Assembly: GCF_024228675.1 (NCBI RefSeq)
Contig: NZ_CP100461.1
Coordinates: 2,725,398 to 2,789,397 of the forward strand
DNA length: 64,000 nucleotides
Source of the DNA: Salinigranum marinum
Lineage (GTDB): Archaea > Halobacteriota > Halobacteria > Halobacteriales > Haloferacaceae
Direction of reading: 5' to 3'
Shown: positions 11,155-20,431 of the stretch, in pieces
Numbering within the stretch: the stretch's first letter is position 1
Layout: each line of letters begins with the position of its first letter
Program-made: the position numbers and the translations under genes
Notes under the pieces: generated by a model
The model's input: only the letters and a program-made list of their open reading frames with translations
Databases searched by the model: none
Told to the model about the DNA's origin: nothing

Positions 11155-12456
11155 ATGCGGAGCGCCGCGCTCATCTTCGCCCTCCTCATCATCCTCTCCG
11201 GCGTGGCACCGGCGGCAGCGTTGGTCCCCACCGGTGTCGACGACGGATGGGAGCCAGCGACAGCCGCGGGTCTCGTCGCCCAGCGGGGTATCGCACAGAC
11301 CACGGTCGACGACGACCAACCGGCGACGGAGATCCGCGTCGAACTCGAAGCCGACACCGACGCTCGCTGGACGGTCACGTACCGGTACGATCTGGCAGAC
11401 GAGAACGAAGTCGAGGCGTTCCGGTCGCTCGCACGGGAGTACGAGGCTGGCCGGTCCGACATCGGGCTCGACGTCGGCGTCTTCCGGTCGGTGGCGGACC
11501 AGGCGTCGGAGTCGACGGGCCGACCCATGCAGATCCAGGACGTCGAGCGGAACGCCACGGTCGAGCGGAACGTGACCACTCCGCGGACGGCAACGGGCGT
11601 CGACACGACTCCCGACGCCGCCGACACGCAGCCGGTCGGGAACGCGACCGGCGTCGTCCGCCTGTCGTTCACCTGGACGAACTTCCTCGAGCGGAACGAC
11701 GACGGCAGCCTCGAGCTCGGTGACGTGTTCGCGACGACCGACGGCGGGACGTGGCTGTCGTCGCTCGGCGCCGATCAGCGGCTCACGGTCGTCACCCCGC
11801 CGGGATTCGTCATCAGCGGCACGAGCTTCCCGATCCAACAGCAGAACGGCTCGCTCATCATCGACGGGCCGCGGGAGTTCGCCAGCGAGGAGCGACTCGT
11901 CGTCACCTACCGCCCGGGCGACGAGGCGGAGATCCCCTGGATGCTCATCACGACCGGTGGCGTCGCCGTCGCGGTCGTCCTCGCGCTCATCGGCTTCCTC
12001 GTCTACCGCGGCCGCTCGGCGGAGCGCTCGGCGCCCGACGGGACCGCCCTGACCAACGGCGGCGAGACCACGGCGACCGAAAGCGAGGGGTCGACTAGCG
12101 CCGACGAGGTGGCGGCGACACCCGACACGACGCCGCCGGCCGCCGCGGGAGGGTCGAATGCCGAACCGGGGACCGTCGAGGAGCCGCCGGACGACGCAGC
12201 GGACGAAGGAGAGGAGGAACCGGACTTCGAGTTGCTCTCCGACGAGGAGCGCGTCGAGTACCTCCTCGAACAGCGCGGCGGGCGGATGAAGCAGGCGAAC
12301 ATCGTCAAGGAGACCGGCTGGTCGGACGCGAAGGTGTCGCAGCTCCTGTCGGCGATGGCGGAGCAAGGCCGCGTCGAGAAGCTCCGGCTCGGCCGCGAGA
12401 ACCTCATTTCGCTCCCCGACGAGACGGTCGTCGAGGACGGCCGCGACGGCGAGTAA
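11155..12456 (+). CDS. Membrane-anchored winged-helix regulator
   Basis: 433 residues in four parts. A signal peptide (1-22, ending near APAAA) is followed by an extracellular beta-rich domain (about 25-260), one membrane helix (about 262-284, WMLITTGGVAVAVVLALIGF), an acidic Ala/Thr/Glu linker, and a cytoplasmic winged helix (about 360-425; QANIVKETGWSDAKVSQLLS is its recognition part). This architecture is common in haloarchaea and suggests a one-component sensor that reads an outside signal and binds DNA at the membrane. Target and signal are unknown. Confidence 0.8.
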   Translation: MRSAALIFALLIILSGVAPAAALVPTGVDDGWEPATAAGLVAQRGIAQTTVDDDQPATEIRVELEADTDARWTVTYRYDLADENEVEAFRSLAREYEAGRSDIGLDVGVFRSVADQASESTGRPMQIQDVERNATVERNVTTPRTATGVDTTPDAADTQPVGNATGVVRLSFTWTNFLERNDDGSLELGDVFATTDGGTWLSSLGADQRLTVVTPPGFVISGTSFPIQQQNGSLIIDGPREFASEERLVVTYRPGDEAEIPWMLITTGGVAVAVVLALIGFLVYRGRSAERSAPDGTALTNGGETTATESEGSTSADEVAATPDTTPPAAAGGSNAEPGTVEEPPDDAADEGEEEPDFELLSDEERVEYLLEQRGGRMKQANIVKETGWSDAKVSQLLSAMAEQGRVEKLRLGRENLISLPDETVVEDGRDGE

Positions 12457-12470
12457 CGAGTAACGTCCGG

Positions 12471-14684
12471 TTACTCGACGACGAACCCGACGCTGACGGC
12501 CTCGGCGTCCGTCGCGGACAGTCCCACGGACAGCGTGAACTCGCCGGGCTCGATCGTCCGCGCGCCGTCCGAATCGACGACGGCCATCGCGCTTGGCGAC
12601 ACGACGAGATCCACCGTGGTCGTCGCACCCGGGTCGAGATCGACCCGTTCGAAGCCGCAGAGCTCGCGGACCGGTCGGGCGCGCGAGGCGTACTCGTCCC
12701 GAAGGTACGCCTGGACGACCTGGCTCCCCGGGCTGTCCCCGCGGTTTTCGACCGTCGCCGACACCGTCACCGGCTCGCCGGGCGTGACGGTCGTGGTCGA
12801 GAGCGTCGCGTCCGTCACCGCGACGTCGGCGTAGCTCAGCCCGTGACCGAAGGCGTACAGCGGGTCGTACGACGGTGGATGTTCGTGGTCGCCGATGGGG
12901 TGTGGGTGGCGGACGTAGTCGTGGTGGGTCGGGAGATGCGCCGCCGACCGCGCAACCGAGATAGGGAGCGACCCGCCCGGCTCCGCGCCGAACAGCACGT
13001 CGGCGAGCGCCGCGCCGCCTTCCGTCCCGCCGGGTGGCGTGAAGACGATCGCCGGGAGGTGTTCGGCCGCCCAGGGGATCGGGAGGGGCCGGCCGGAGAC
13101 GAGCGCCAGCACCGTGGGCGTGCCCGTGTCGTGGATCGCCCGGAGGAGCGTCGACTGCGCGTCCGGGAGCCCGAAGTCGTGCCGCGAGGGGAACGCCCCC
13201 GGTTCGGAGCCGCTCATCTCGCTCGGGCCGAACTCGTGGAGATACCACCCCTCGCCGAGGGCGACGACCGCCACGTCCGCGTCGCGCGCCGCGGCGGCCG
13301 CGCTCTCGATGTCGACCGCGTCCCGGTGGGTCGCGCCGGGTTCGTACGTCACAGTTCCCTCGCTCGCGGCCTCGACTCCCGCACGGAGCGTCGTCCCCTC
13401 GCTCGGGTCGAGGACGCTCCAGCCGCCGACCTGTGCCGTGAGGTCGTCCGCGTTGGGGCCCGTCAGGAGGACATGGGCGTCAGAATCGAGCGGGAGCAGG
13501 CCGTCGTTTTCGAGGAGCGTGACGCCCTCGCGGGCGACGTCGCGGGCGAGGTCGACGGCCTCGGGGCGGCGGAGCGCCGCGTCGAGGTCGTCCTCGTCGA
13601 CGAGCGGGTCGTCGAAGAGGCCGAGGTCGCGCTTCAGCGCGAGGATCCGGCGGACCGCGGCGTCGACGGTCACCTCGTCAAGTTCGCCCTCGCGAACGAG
13701 CGAGACGACGGCCTCGGCGTGGCGTGCGCCGTTGACCGAGCCGACGTCGACGCCCGCGACGAGCGCGTCGCCGACGGCCTCTTCGGAAGATTCGGCGGTG
13801 CGGTGGTCGGCGTGAAGCATCTCGACGCCGTTCCAGTCGGAGGCGACGACGCCGTCGAAACCGAGGCGCTCGCGAAGCAGTCCTCGTACGAAGCGCGGCG
13901 AGCCGTGGGCGGGTTCGCCGTCGATGGAGTTGTAACAGGGCATCACGGACGCGACGCCGGCGTCGAGCGCCGCAACGAACGGCGGGACGAACAGTCGGTG
14001 GAACTCGGTGAGCGACACCTCGACCGGCGAGGCGTCCTCCCCGCGAAGCGGCCCCCCGTATGCGGGGAAGTGTTTGGCGGTGGCGGCCACGCTTCCGTCG
14101 GCGTCGAGCCCGTCGCCCTGGAGCCCGCGGGCCTTCGCGGCGGCCATCGCGCTCACGAGGAACGGCGACTCGCCGAACGTCTCGAAGGTTCGGCCCCAGC
14201 GGGGGTCGCGGGCGACGTCGCACGTCGGCCCGTAGTTCGTCGTCACGCCGGTCGCGCGGGCCTCCCGCGCGGTGACTTCGCCCACGCGTTCGGCGAGCGC
14301 CGGCGAGAAGGTCGCCGCGAGCGCGAGGTTCTGCGGGAAGACGGTGGTGCGGTCGACGTACGCGTGGCCGTGGACGGCGTCGACGGGCACGAGAAGCGGG
14401 ATCCCGAGGCGGGTCTCCTCGACGGCGTATCGCTGGAGGCGGTTGGCGACGGCGGCGGCGTCGTGGGGGTCGACGTGCGGCGATCCGGCCCAGCCGAACG
14501 GCGTCACCGCGCCGAGGTGGTGACTGTCGACGAGCGACTCGACGTCGGCGACGCGCTGGACGTCGTCCAGTTCGCCGACGTACGTGCCGGCGCACTGGCC
14601 CGCCTTCTCGGCGAGCGTCATCTCCTGGAGCAGGGCGTCGACGTCGACCCGTCCGTCGTCGTCACGGGGGTAATCAGGAGTCAT
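12471..14684 (-). CDS. Glycoside hydrolase family 3 (beta-glucosidase type)
   Basis: 737 residues covering the complete GH3 layout: TIM barrel (about 15-320), alpha/beta sandwich (about 375-590) and C-terminal fibronectin III-like domain (about 640-735). The catalytic nucleophile is Asp283 in GVVASDWNGV, and the substrate-binding KHFPAYG motif is at about residues 204-210. There is no signal peptide, so the enzyme is probably cytoplasmic and acts on imported oligosaccharides. The exact sugar cannot be read from sequence. It is convergent with the regulator gene, 14 bp apart. Confidence 0.92.
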   Translation of the reverse strand: MTPDYPRDDDGRVDVDALLQEMTLAEKAGQCAGTYVGELDDVQRVADVESLVDSHHLGAVTPFGWAGSPHVDPHDAAAVANRLQRYAVEETRLGIPLLVPVDAVHGHAYVDRTTVFPQNLALAATFSPALAERVGEVTAREARATGVTTNYGPTCDVARDPRWGRTFETFGESPFLVSAMAAAKARGLQGDGLDADGSVAATAKHFPAYGGPLRGEDASPVEVSLTEFHRLFVPPFVAALDAGVASVMPCYNSIDGEPAHGSPRFVRGLLRERLGFDGVVASDWNGVEMLHADHRTAESSEEAVGDALVAGVDVGSVNGARHAEAVVSLVREGELDEVTVDAAVRRILALKRDLGLFDDPLVDEDDLDAALRRPEAVDLARDVAREGVTLLENDGLLPLDSDAHVLLTGPNADDLTAQVGGWSVLDPSEGTTLRAGVEAASEGTVTYEPGATHRDAVDIESAAAAARDADVAVVALGEGWYLHEFGPSEMSGSEPGAFPSRHDFGLPDAQSTLLRAIHDTGTPTVLALVSGRPLPIPWAAEHLPAIVFTPPGGTEGGAALADVLFGAEPGGSLPISVARSAAHLPTHHDYVRHPHPIGDHEHPPSYDPLYAFGHGLSYADVAVTDATLSTTTVTPGEPVTVSATVENRGDSPGSQVVQAYLRDEYASRARPVRELCGFERVDLDPGATTTVDLVVSPSAMAVVDSDGARTIEPGEFTLSVGLSATDAEAVSVGFVVE

Positions 14685-14785
14685 GCGCGGAGGCTCATCC
14701 GACGCCGTGGTAAAGCCATCGGCCAGTGCCGTCGGCGGTGGCTCTTCCGAAAAGGTTTAGCGCCGACGAACTGGATGGATCGAAT

Positions 14786-15574
14786 ATGAAGGTTCTCGTC
14801 ACCGTAAAGGAGGTCGGGGAGGCCGCGGACGACTTCGAGATCGACGGCCTCGATATCGCCGCCGAGTATCTGGAGTACGACCTGAACGAGTGGGACGAGT
14901 ACGCCGTCGAGGCCGCGGTCCAGCTGGTCGAGGCGGGTCACGCCGACGAGGTCGTGAGCGTCACCATCGGTCCCGAGCGAACGGAGGAGACGATCCGAAT
15001 GGCGCTGGCGAAAGGCGTCGACCGCGCGGTCAGGGTGTGGGACGACGCGATCGCCGGCGCGGGCCTGCTCGACGTCGAGGCGAAGGCGCGGCTCCTCGAA
15101 GCCGTCGTCGCCGAGGAGGAGCCGGATCTCGTGCTGACGGGCGTGCAGGCGAACGACGACGGCTTCGGCGCGACGGGTGTCGCACTGGCCGAACGCGTCG
15201 GCTACGAGTGGGCCGCCGTGGTGAACGACCTCGAACTCGACGGCGAGGTGGCGAAGGTCCACCGCGAGCTCGAAGGCGGAGTCGAAGAGCACGCCGAGGT
15301 CGACCTCCCCGCGGTGTTGACGATCCAGACGGGGATCAACGAGCCGCGGTACGCCTCGCTTCGCGGGATCCGGAGCGCGCAGTCGAAGGAGATCGCGCCG
15401 AAGGGCCTGGGAGAGCTGGGGCTCGACGCAGGAGCGGTCGAGAGCCCGCTCACGATGACGGGGATGTACGAACCCGAGACGGAGTCCGACGCGACGATCT
15501 TCGAGGGAAGCGCCGAGGAGGCCGGCGCGGAGCTCGCGGCCGTCCTCCGCGAGAAGGGGGTGGGTGCGGAATGA
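14786..15574 (+). CDS. etfB: Electron transfer flavoprotein beta subunit
   Basis: 262-residue EtfB/FixA family protein starting MKVLVTVKEVGEAADDFEID. It carries the family segment LPAVLTIQTGINEPRYASLRGIRSAQSKEI around residues 172-203. With EtfA it forms the FAD heterodimer that carries electrons from acyl-CoA dehydrogenases to the quinone pool. The start at 14786 was chosen over an in-frame ATG at 14726 because it gives the conserved N-terminus. It is coupled to etfA by an ATGA overlap. Confidence 0.95.
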   Translation: MKVLVTVKEVGEAADDFEIDGLDIAAEYLEYDLNEWDEYAVEAAVQLVEAGHADEVVSVTIGPERTEETIRMALAKGVDRAVRVWDDAIAGAGLLDVEAKARLLEAVVAEEEPDLVLTGVQANDDGFGATGVALAERVGYEWAAVVNDLELDGEVAKVHRELEGGVEEHAEVDLPAVLTIQTGINEPRYASLRGIRSAQSKEIAPKGLGELGLDAGAVESPLTMTGMYEPETESDATIFEGSAEEAGAELAAVLREKGVGAE

Positions 15575-16521
15575 CCGTCCTCGCCGTCGCCGATCACCGC
15601 CGCGGCCAGTTGCGCGACGTGAGCTACGAACTCGTCACGGCGGGCCGGGAGCTCGCCGACGACCTCGGCGGCGACCTCCACGTCGCGTGCGTCTCCGGCG
15701 ACGTCGACGGCTTCGCCGACGACCTCTCGCTCGACGGCGTCGACACGATCCACACCGTCGACCACGGCGAGGAGTTCAACCATGACGTCTACCTGCAGGT
15801 GGTGGAAGTGCTCGACGCCGAGCTCGACCCCACGGTCGTGCTCATGCCGAACTCGGTCAACGGGCTCGACTACGCGCCCGCGGTGGCGTCGGCGCTCGAC
15901 CGCCCGCTGGTGACTGACGCCGTCGAGCTCGCGTTCGAGGACGGCCTCGTCGCCACGCGGGAGATGTACGCCTCGAAGGTCGAGACCACGATCGAAACCG
16001 ACGCCGAGCGCGTGGCGGTGACGATCCGCGGCGGGGAGTGGCCGCCGGCCGAGGACCACGGTGACCCCGCGGTCGAGCCGTTCGACCTCGCCGTCGACGA
16101 GTCACGGGTCCGCTCGCGAGTGACGGGCTTCGAGGAGGTCGCCGGCGGCGACGTCGACATCGGCGACGCCGACGTGCTCGTCTCGGTCGGGCGCGGGATC
16201 GAAGAGGAGGAGAACATCGAACTCGTCGCGGAACTCGCCGACGCGATGGGCGCGACGCTCTCCGCGTCCAGACCCATCGTCGACAACGGCTGGCTCCCGA
16301 AGAACCGGCAGGTTGGCCAGTCCGGGAAGGTCGTCACGCCCGACGTGTACATCGCCGTCGGCATCTCGGGCGCGGTCCAGCACGTCGCGGGGATGAAAGG
16401 CTCCGACACCATCGTGGCGATCAACACCGACCCGAACGCGCCCATCTTCGACATCGCCGACTACGGCATCGTGGGCGACCTCTTCGACGTGGTGCCGGCG
16501 CTGATCGAGGAGTTCGAGTAG
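15571..16521 (+). CDS. etfA: Electron transfer flavoprotein alpha subunit
   Basis: 316 residues; starts at the ATG overlapping the etfB stop. The C-terminal FAD domain has the signature VGISGAVQHVAGMKGSDTIVAINTDPNAPI near residues 263-293. The same frame stays open far upstream through etfB but that part is not EtfA-like. The last 36 coding bases plus 2 more are duplicated exactly about 70 bp downstream (see the repeat entry). No fixC or fixX follows. Confidence 0.95.
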   Translation: MTVLAVADHRRGQLRDVSYELVTAGRELADDLGGDLHVACVSGDVDGFADDLSLDGVDTIHTVDHGEEFNHDVYLQVVEVLDAELDPTVVLMPNSVNGLDYAPAVASALDRPLVTDAVELAFEDGLVATREMYASKVETTIETDAERVAVTIRGGEWPPAEDHGDPAVEPFDLAVDESRVRSRVTGFEEVAGGDVDIGDADVLVSVGRGIEEEENIELVAELADAMGATLSASRPIVDNGWLPKNRQVGQSGKVVTPDVYIAVGISGAVQHVAGMKGSDTIVAINTDPNAPIFDIADYGIVGDLFDVVPALIEEFE

Positions 16522-16629
16522 CGCCTCCGAGGTCGTTTTGGTCCAGGTTTTACGCGAGTGAACGGAGTGAGCGAGCCGAAAAGCTGGTTCTGACGTGGTG
16601 CCGGCGCTGATCGAGGAGTTCGAGTAGCG
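16486..16629 (+). repeat. 38-bp direct duplication of the etfA 3' end flanking a dispersed intergenic repeat
   Basis: Bases 16486-16523 (the last codons of etfA and two further bases) recur exactly at 16592-16629. Between them (16524-16591) lies an intergenic sequence whose core (16534-16587) is nearly identical to 21436-21497 downstream of the radical SAM gene: cgttttggtccaggtttt, then gcgagtga, then gagccgaaaagctgg. The second copy has no coding role of its own. Confidence 0.9.
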
Positions 16630-16661
16630 TCCGGTTCGAGGTGGGACTTCCGGTACGGGGC

Positions 16662-17117
16662 TCAGTCGACCTCGATGGTGATGGGCTTCGCCGCGTCCTC
16701 GTCGAACGCGTCGTCGGTAGTGGCATCGGTCAGCGCGTCGAGCGCCAGTTCGAAGTTCCTGACGTTGGCCTTCCAGACGGCGTCGAAGAGGACGCCGACG
16801 ACGGGGACGGAGCCGACCGCGACGTCGATCGCGACGTTCGCGAGCATCCGGAGCAGCGTGGTGAACGGGACGCCGAGCCGCGCCGACTCGGCGACGACGT
16901 ACAGCGAGAGGCCCGCAGCGACGGCGTCGCCAGCGCCGGGGAGCGCCCCGAGGACGGGGTCGAGGCCGACGCGGAAGTCGGTCCCCGGGAGACGGACGCG
17001 CTCGTCGAGCAGCCGGCTCACGAACCGCATCCGTCGGACTGCCGCCTCGTCGACCGTCGGCGGGAGATCGACGTCTCCGTGGAACTCGTCGTCGAAGTCG
17101 GTGGAGCGGTCGTCCAT
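16662..17117 (-). CDS. DUF4112 membrane protein
   Basis: 151 residues. The core (about 40-125) fits DUF4112: LPGTDFRVGLDPVLGALPGAGDAVAAGLS followed by two hydrophobic segments. N- and C-terminal tails are acidic. DUF4112 proteins are small membrane proteins of unknown function found in bacteria and haloarchaea. The gene is divergent from the prenyl synthase gene. Confidence 0.85.
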   Translation of the reverse strand: MDDRSTDFDDEFHGDVDLPPTVDEAAVRRMRFVSRLLDERVRLPGTDFRVGLDPVLGALPGAGDAVAAGLSLYVVAESARLGVPFTTLLRMLANVAIDVAVGSVPVVGVLFDAVWKANVRNFELALDALTDATTDDAFDEDAAKPITIEVD

Positions 17118-17259
17118 ACGTCACAAGGACGCGCCGGTCGGAAAAAGCTGGTCGTGCACGCACGAGTCACGACGGGCCGCCGGACGGGCCGCCGCGGCAG
17201 ACGGGTGACAGTTCCCGCGTTCCGTTACCTACTTGCCCACGCCGTCCTGAGAGCCGCCA

Positions 17260-18102
17260 ATGGAGTACCTGGAGCGCCGGGTCGCGCTGGTGAACGACCG
17301 GCTGGAGGAGGTCGTCGAGTCGGTCGACCCCGCGGAGCTGTCGGCGGAGCTCGATCACGTGGCGCTCTCGGGTGGCAAACGCGTCAGACCGGCCGTGACG
17401 GTGCTCTCCTGCGAGGCGGTCGGCGGGGCACCCGCGGACGCGGTCGACTTCGCGGTCGCCGTCGAACTCGTCCACAACGCCTCGCTGGTCATCGACGACA
17501 TCATCGACCGCTCGGGAGTCAGGCGCGGAACGGCGAGCGCGTGGGCCGAGTACGGCTACGGCCCGGCCATCATCTGCTCGGACGGCCTCCTGGGGGAGGC
17601 GTTCGCCCTCCTGTCGGTCGACGACCAGGCGACACAGATCGTCGCCGAATCGATGGTCGAGTTGAGCGAGGGCGAGGCGACGGAACTCGTCGCCCGCCCC
17701 ACGACCGACGAGGAGTACATGGAACTCGCGCGACGGAAGACGGGCGCGCTGTTCCGCGCGGCCGCCGAACTCGGCGTCGTCGCCGCCGATGGCGACCCGA
17801 TGACGGTCGAATCGTTCGGGGAGTACGCCGAGCGCGTCGGCGTCGCCTTCCAGATCCGCGACGACGTCCTCGACGCCACCGCGGACGCCGACGAACTCGG
17901 CAAGCCGACCGGACAGGACGAGGCGATGGACCGCCCCTCGCTGGTGCAGGTGACCGACATCGAACCCGCGGCGGCGAACGGACGGGCCCGCGCGGAGGCC
18001 GACCGCGCGCTCGCGGCGCTCGACAGCGCCGACCTCGACGAGACGGCGGCGCTGGGCTATCTGCGGGATCTCGCTGAGTTCGTCGTGGTGCGGGAGCGAT
18101 AG
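17260..18102 (+). CDS. Polyprenyl diphosphate synthase (GGPP/FPP synthase type)
   Basis: 280 residues. The substrate-binding motif GGKRVRP is at 38-44. The first Asp-rich motif DDIID is at 79-83 and the second, DDVLD in FQIRDDVLD, at 201-205. It condenses isopentenyl diphosphate with allylic diphosphates, making precursors for archaeal lipids, carotenoids and quinone side chains. Product chain length cannot be fixed here. It is shorter than typical IdsA (about 340 residues), so it may be a paralogue and not the main lipid-chain enzyme. Confidence 0.88.
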   Translation: MEYLERRVALVNDRLEEVVESVDPAELSAELDHVALSGGKRVRPAVTVLSCEAVGGAPADAVDFAVAVELVHNASLVIDDIIDRSGVRRGTASAWAEYGYGPAIICSDGLLGEAFALLSVDDQATQIVAESMVELSEGEATELVARPTTDEEYMELARRKTGALFRAAAELGVVAADGDPMTVESFGEYAERVGVAFQIRDDVLDATADADELGKPTGQDEAMDRPSLVQVTDIEPAAANGRARAEADRALAALDSADLDETAALGYLRDLAEFVVVRER

Positions 18103-18121
18103 GCCGTCGACTGGCGACGAC

Positions 18122-19027
18122 TCACGACTCCGTGTCGTACGCTACCGTCGCCCGCCAGTACCCCTCCAGTCGGGCGACCAGCGCGTCGGGTTCTTCGACG
18201 AACAGCCGCTCGCCGATCGGACGCGCCGCCCGGCGGAGTTCGGCCCGGCGGCCGGTGATCGTTCGGTCGAGCGTCTCGCGCGTCTCGGCGTCGAACAGCT
18301 CCTCCTCGTGCAGGGTCTCGCGGAAGACGGCGAGGTCGTGCTCGTCGCCCGTGAGATCCGACAGCCGCTTCAGTTCGTTCCGACGGGCCCTCATCGGCTT
18401 CTCCCAGACGGGTCTGAGCAGGTAGCAGTGGTAGCGGTGGTACTTGACGCGCTTGCGCCACTCGTGGAACGCCTCGGTCGTTGGATCGGCGTACGCGTCG
18501 GCCAGCCGGTCTCTCCCCCGGCGGTAGGACTTTCGGAGGCCGCCGGCGACGGCGTCGAAGCCGTCGGTGGCGAGCGGGAACGAGTCGATCCGCTCGCTCC
18601 CGCGCCGGAGGTCCCGTCCGACGGCGTCCAGCCGCGCGTCGAGGTCCATCTCGGCGGCGAGCGTGTCACGGCGGTCGAGGAGCGTCTCGCGGACGGCGTC
18701 GAGGCGGTCGCTGTCGAGCCGTTCGTCCGCCTCGACCGCGGGAACGACGTGGTCGTCGAACGTCTCGAGAAGCGCCTGCGCGTCCCGGATCCGCGAGAGC
18801 CGACGGGCGGCGTCGCGGTAGTGGGCGTTCTCCTCGCTGTACGTCGGGAGCACGCCGCGGACGAGCCGGAGCGTCGCACGGACCTCCTTGCACCGCTTTC
18901 GGACCTCGTGGACCGCCTCGTGGGGCGCTTCTTCGGCGAGGTGGTCGAGGCCGTCGTCGACCAGCGATCGGACGATTCGCTTCGTCTCCGCCGGGACGGG
19001 TTCGTGCGGATCGAGCGTGTAGTCCAT
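18122..19027 (-). CDS. CHAD domain protein
   Basis: 301 residues, starting MDYTLDPHEPVPAETKRIVR. The protein is one CHAD domain: helical, with conserved His/Arg/Lys positions such as HEVRKRCKEVRATLRLVRG (about 48-66) and FHEWRKRVKYHRYH (about 184-197) in its two halves. CHAD domains bind polyphosphate through these basic faces. No CYTH/triphosphatase partner is adjacent. A longer in-frame start at 19417 gives Arg-rich nonsense and was rejected. Confidence 0.9.
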   Translation of the reverse strand: MDYTLDPHEPVPAETKRIVRSLVDDGLDHLAEEAPHEAVHEVRKRCKEVRATLRLVRGVLPTYSEENAHYRDAARRLSRIRDAQALLETFDDHVVPAVEADERLDSDRLDAVRETLLDRRDTLAAEMDLDARLDAVGRDLRRGSERIDSFPLATDGFDAVAGGLRKSYRRGRDRLADAYADPTTEAFHEWRKRVKYHRYHCYLLRPVWEKPMRARRNELKRLSDLTGDEHDLAVFRETLHEEELFDAETRETLDRTITGRRAELRRAARPIGERLFVEEPDALVARLEGYWRATVAYDTES

Positions 19028-19119
19028 GCCCACGGGTTCTCGTGGTGAGCGAAAAAAGTCGTTCGGCCGGCCCTGGTCGGGCCCCGCGTCCCGATCGGTC
19101 GGTGGGGGTACGACCCGCC

Positions 19120-20244
19120 TCACGCAGACGCGTCCGTCTCGACACCGGTGGGAAAGCGCGACTCCGCGACGGCGAACGCGAGCGTGCTCAACACCCCGAG
19201 CAAGGTGCCGACGGTGAGCGCGACGGCGAGATCGGTCAGCGAGAGCGTGGAGACGCCCGCCGCGGTCGGGAGGAAGAAGCCCGAGACGGCGTGGAGGACG
19301 ACCGCGATGGCGATCACGTAGAAGGGGGCGTTGAGGTAGCGCCACTTGAAGCGGTCGGCGAGGTACTCGTCGGTGACCTGTCCGAGCGAGGAGGTGACGC
19401 CGGCGGCCGCGAACCACTGGACTGCACCGTGGACGAGCGCCGCGAGGACGACGCCGGCACCGAGGCGTCCCGGGACGGCCGCGTCGACGGTCCGGAGGAG
19501 TTCGACGCCGCGCACGCCGCCGACGGTCATGAGCGCCGCGGCGACCACGTACGTGATGAGCGTCACGCGGCCGGCGTACAGGAGGTTACGCCCGCGTTCG
19601 GCGACATCGTCGAGGACCGTCTCGAGGCCCAACCCCCGAAAGAGCGAGTACAGCCCCAACAGCGCGGAGATGAGCCCCAGCACGACGGCACCCGGGACGT
19701 CGAAGTACGACGCGATGGTGACGAACGGGTAGATCAGGAGCAAGATCCCGAGCGGGACGAGGATCGTCCCCCTGGTTTCGGGGTCGTCGAGCACCTGCTT
19801 CATCGTGTAGTACATCGATTCGAGGTCCTGGGCCTGCCGGACGACGACCCGGCGAACCCCGTCGATCGGCACCCGCGAGCGGATGACCGGGAGGACCGAC
19901 TCGTCCTGTGCGCCGTCGGTGATGACGATGGCACGGACGTTCTCGCCGGTCTGGAGCGAGGCGAGCACCGTGTCGATCTCCTCGCCGATGGCGCGGTTGG
20001 CTTTCACGTCCGAACCGTCGACACCCGTGACGGCGGCGACTTCCACCTCTTCGCCGCCCTCGGCGAAGAGGTCATCGTAGGTGTGGATCCCCTGGAACAG
20101 CACGTTGATGTCGGAGTCCTCCGGATCGGCGGTGGCCAGGGCGACCGCGCTCTCCTCGACGGCCGCACGCCCGACGACCGGCGTGTCGAAGCCGGTCTTT
20201 CGGCCGAGGTCGTCGTCGAGGTCGACACAGAGGACCAACAGCAT
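19120..20244 (-). CDS. DUF373 family membrane protein
   Basis: 374 residues, starting MLLVLCVDLDDDLGRKTGFD. The N-terminal 150 residues form an alpha/beta soluble domain; the rest has about six membrane helices. DUF373 is an archaeal family of unknown function, and this one matches it in length and in the N-terminal VDLDDD motif. The 18 bases after the start are purine-poor and no clear SD is seen, so the transcript may be leaderless. Confidence 0.88.
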   Translation of the reverse strand: MLLVLCVDLDDDLGRKTGFDTPVVGRAAVEESAVALATADPEDSDINVLFQGIHTYDDLFAEGGEEVEVAAVTGVDGSDVKANRAIGEEIDTVLASLQTGENVRAIVITDGAQDESVLPVIRSRVPIDGVRRVVVRQAQDLESMYYTMKQVLDDPETRGTILVPLGILLLIYPFVTIASYFDVPGAVVLGLISALLGLYSLFRGLGLETVLDDVAERGRNLLYAGRVTLITYVVAAALMTVGGVRGVELLRTVDAAVPGRLGAGVVLAALVHGAVQWFAAAGVTSSLGQVTDEYLADRFKWRYLNAPFYVIAIAVVLHAVSGFFLPTAAGVSTLSLTDLAVALTVGTLLGVLSTLAFAVAESRFPTGVETDASA

Positions 20245-20431
20245 CGGCAAACGGTACGTCGTCGTCGTATATCTGTTTTCGGGACGAGGGCGAAATCGAC
20301 AGCCGGTGGCCGGACGCGGGCGCGCAGGTCGACGGCGTCTTGGGTGTCGCGTTCCCGTGGGACGCGCTCGTCGGCCGAGCGGTGCAAGTCGCACGGTTTT
20401 TGACGCTCCACGGGTCTAGGGAAAGTACCGA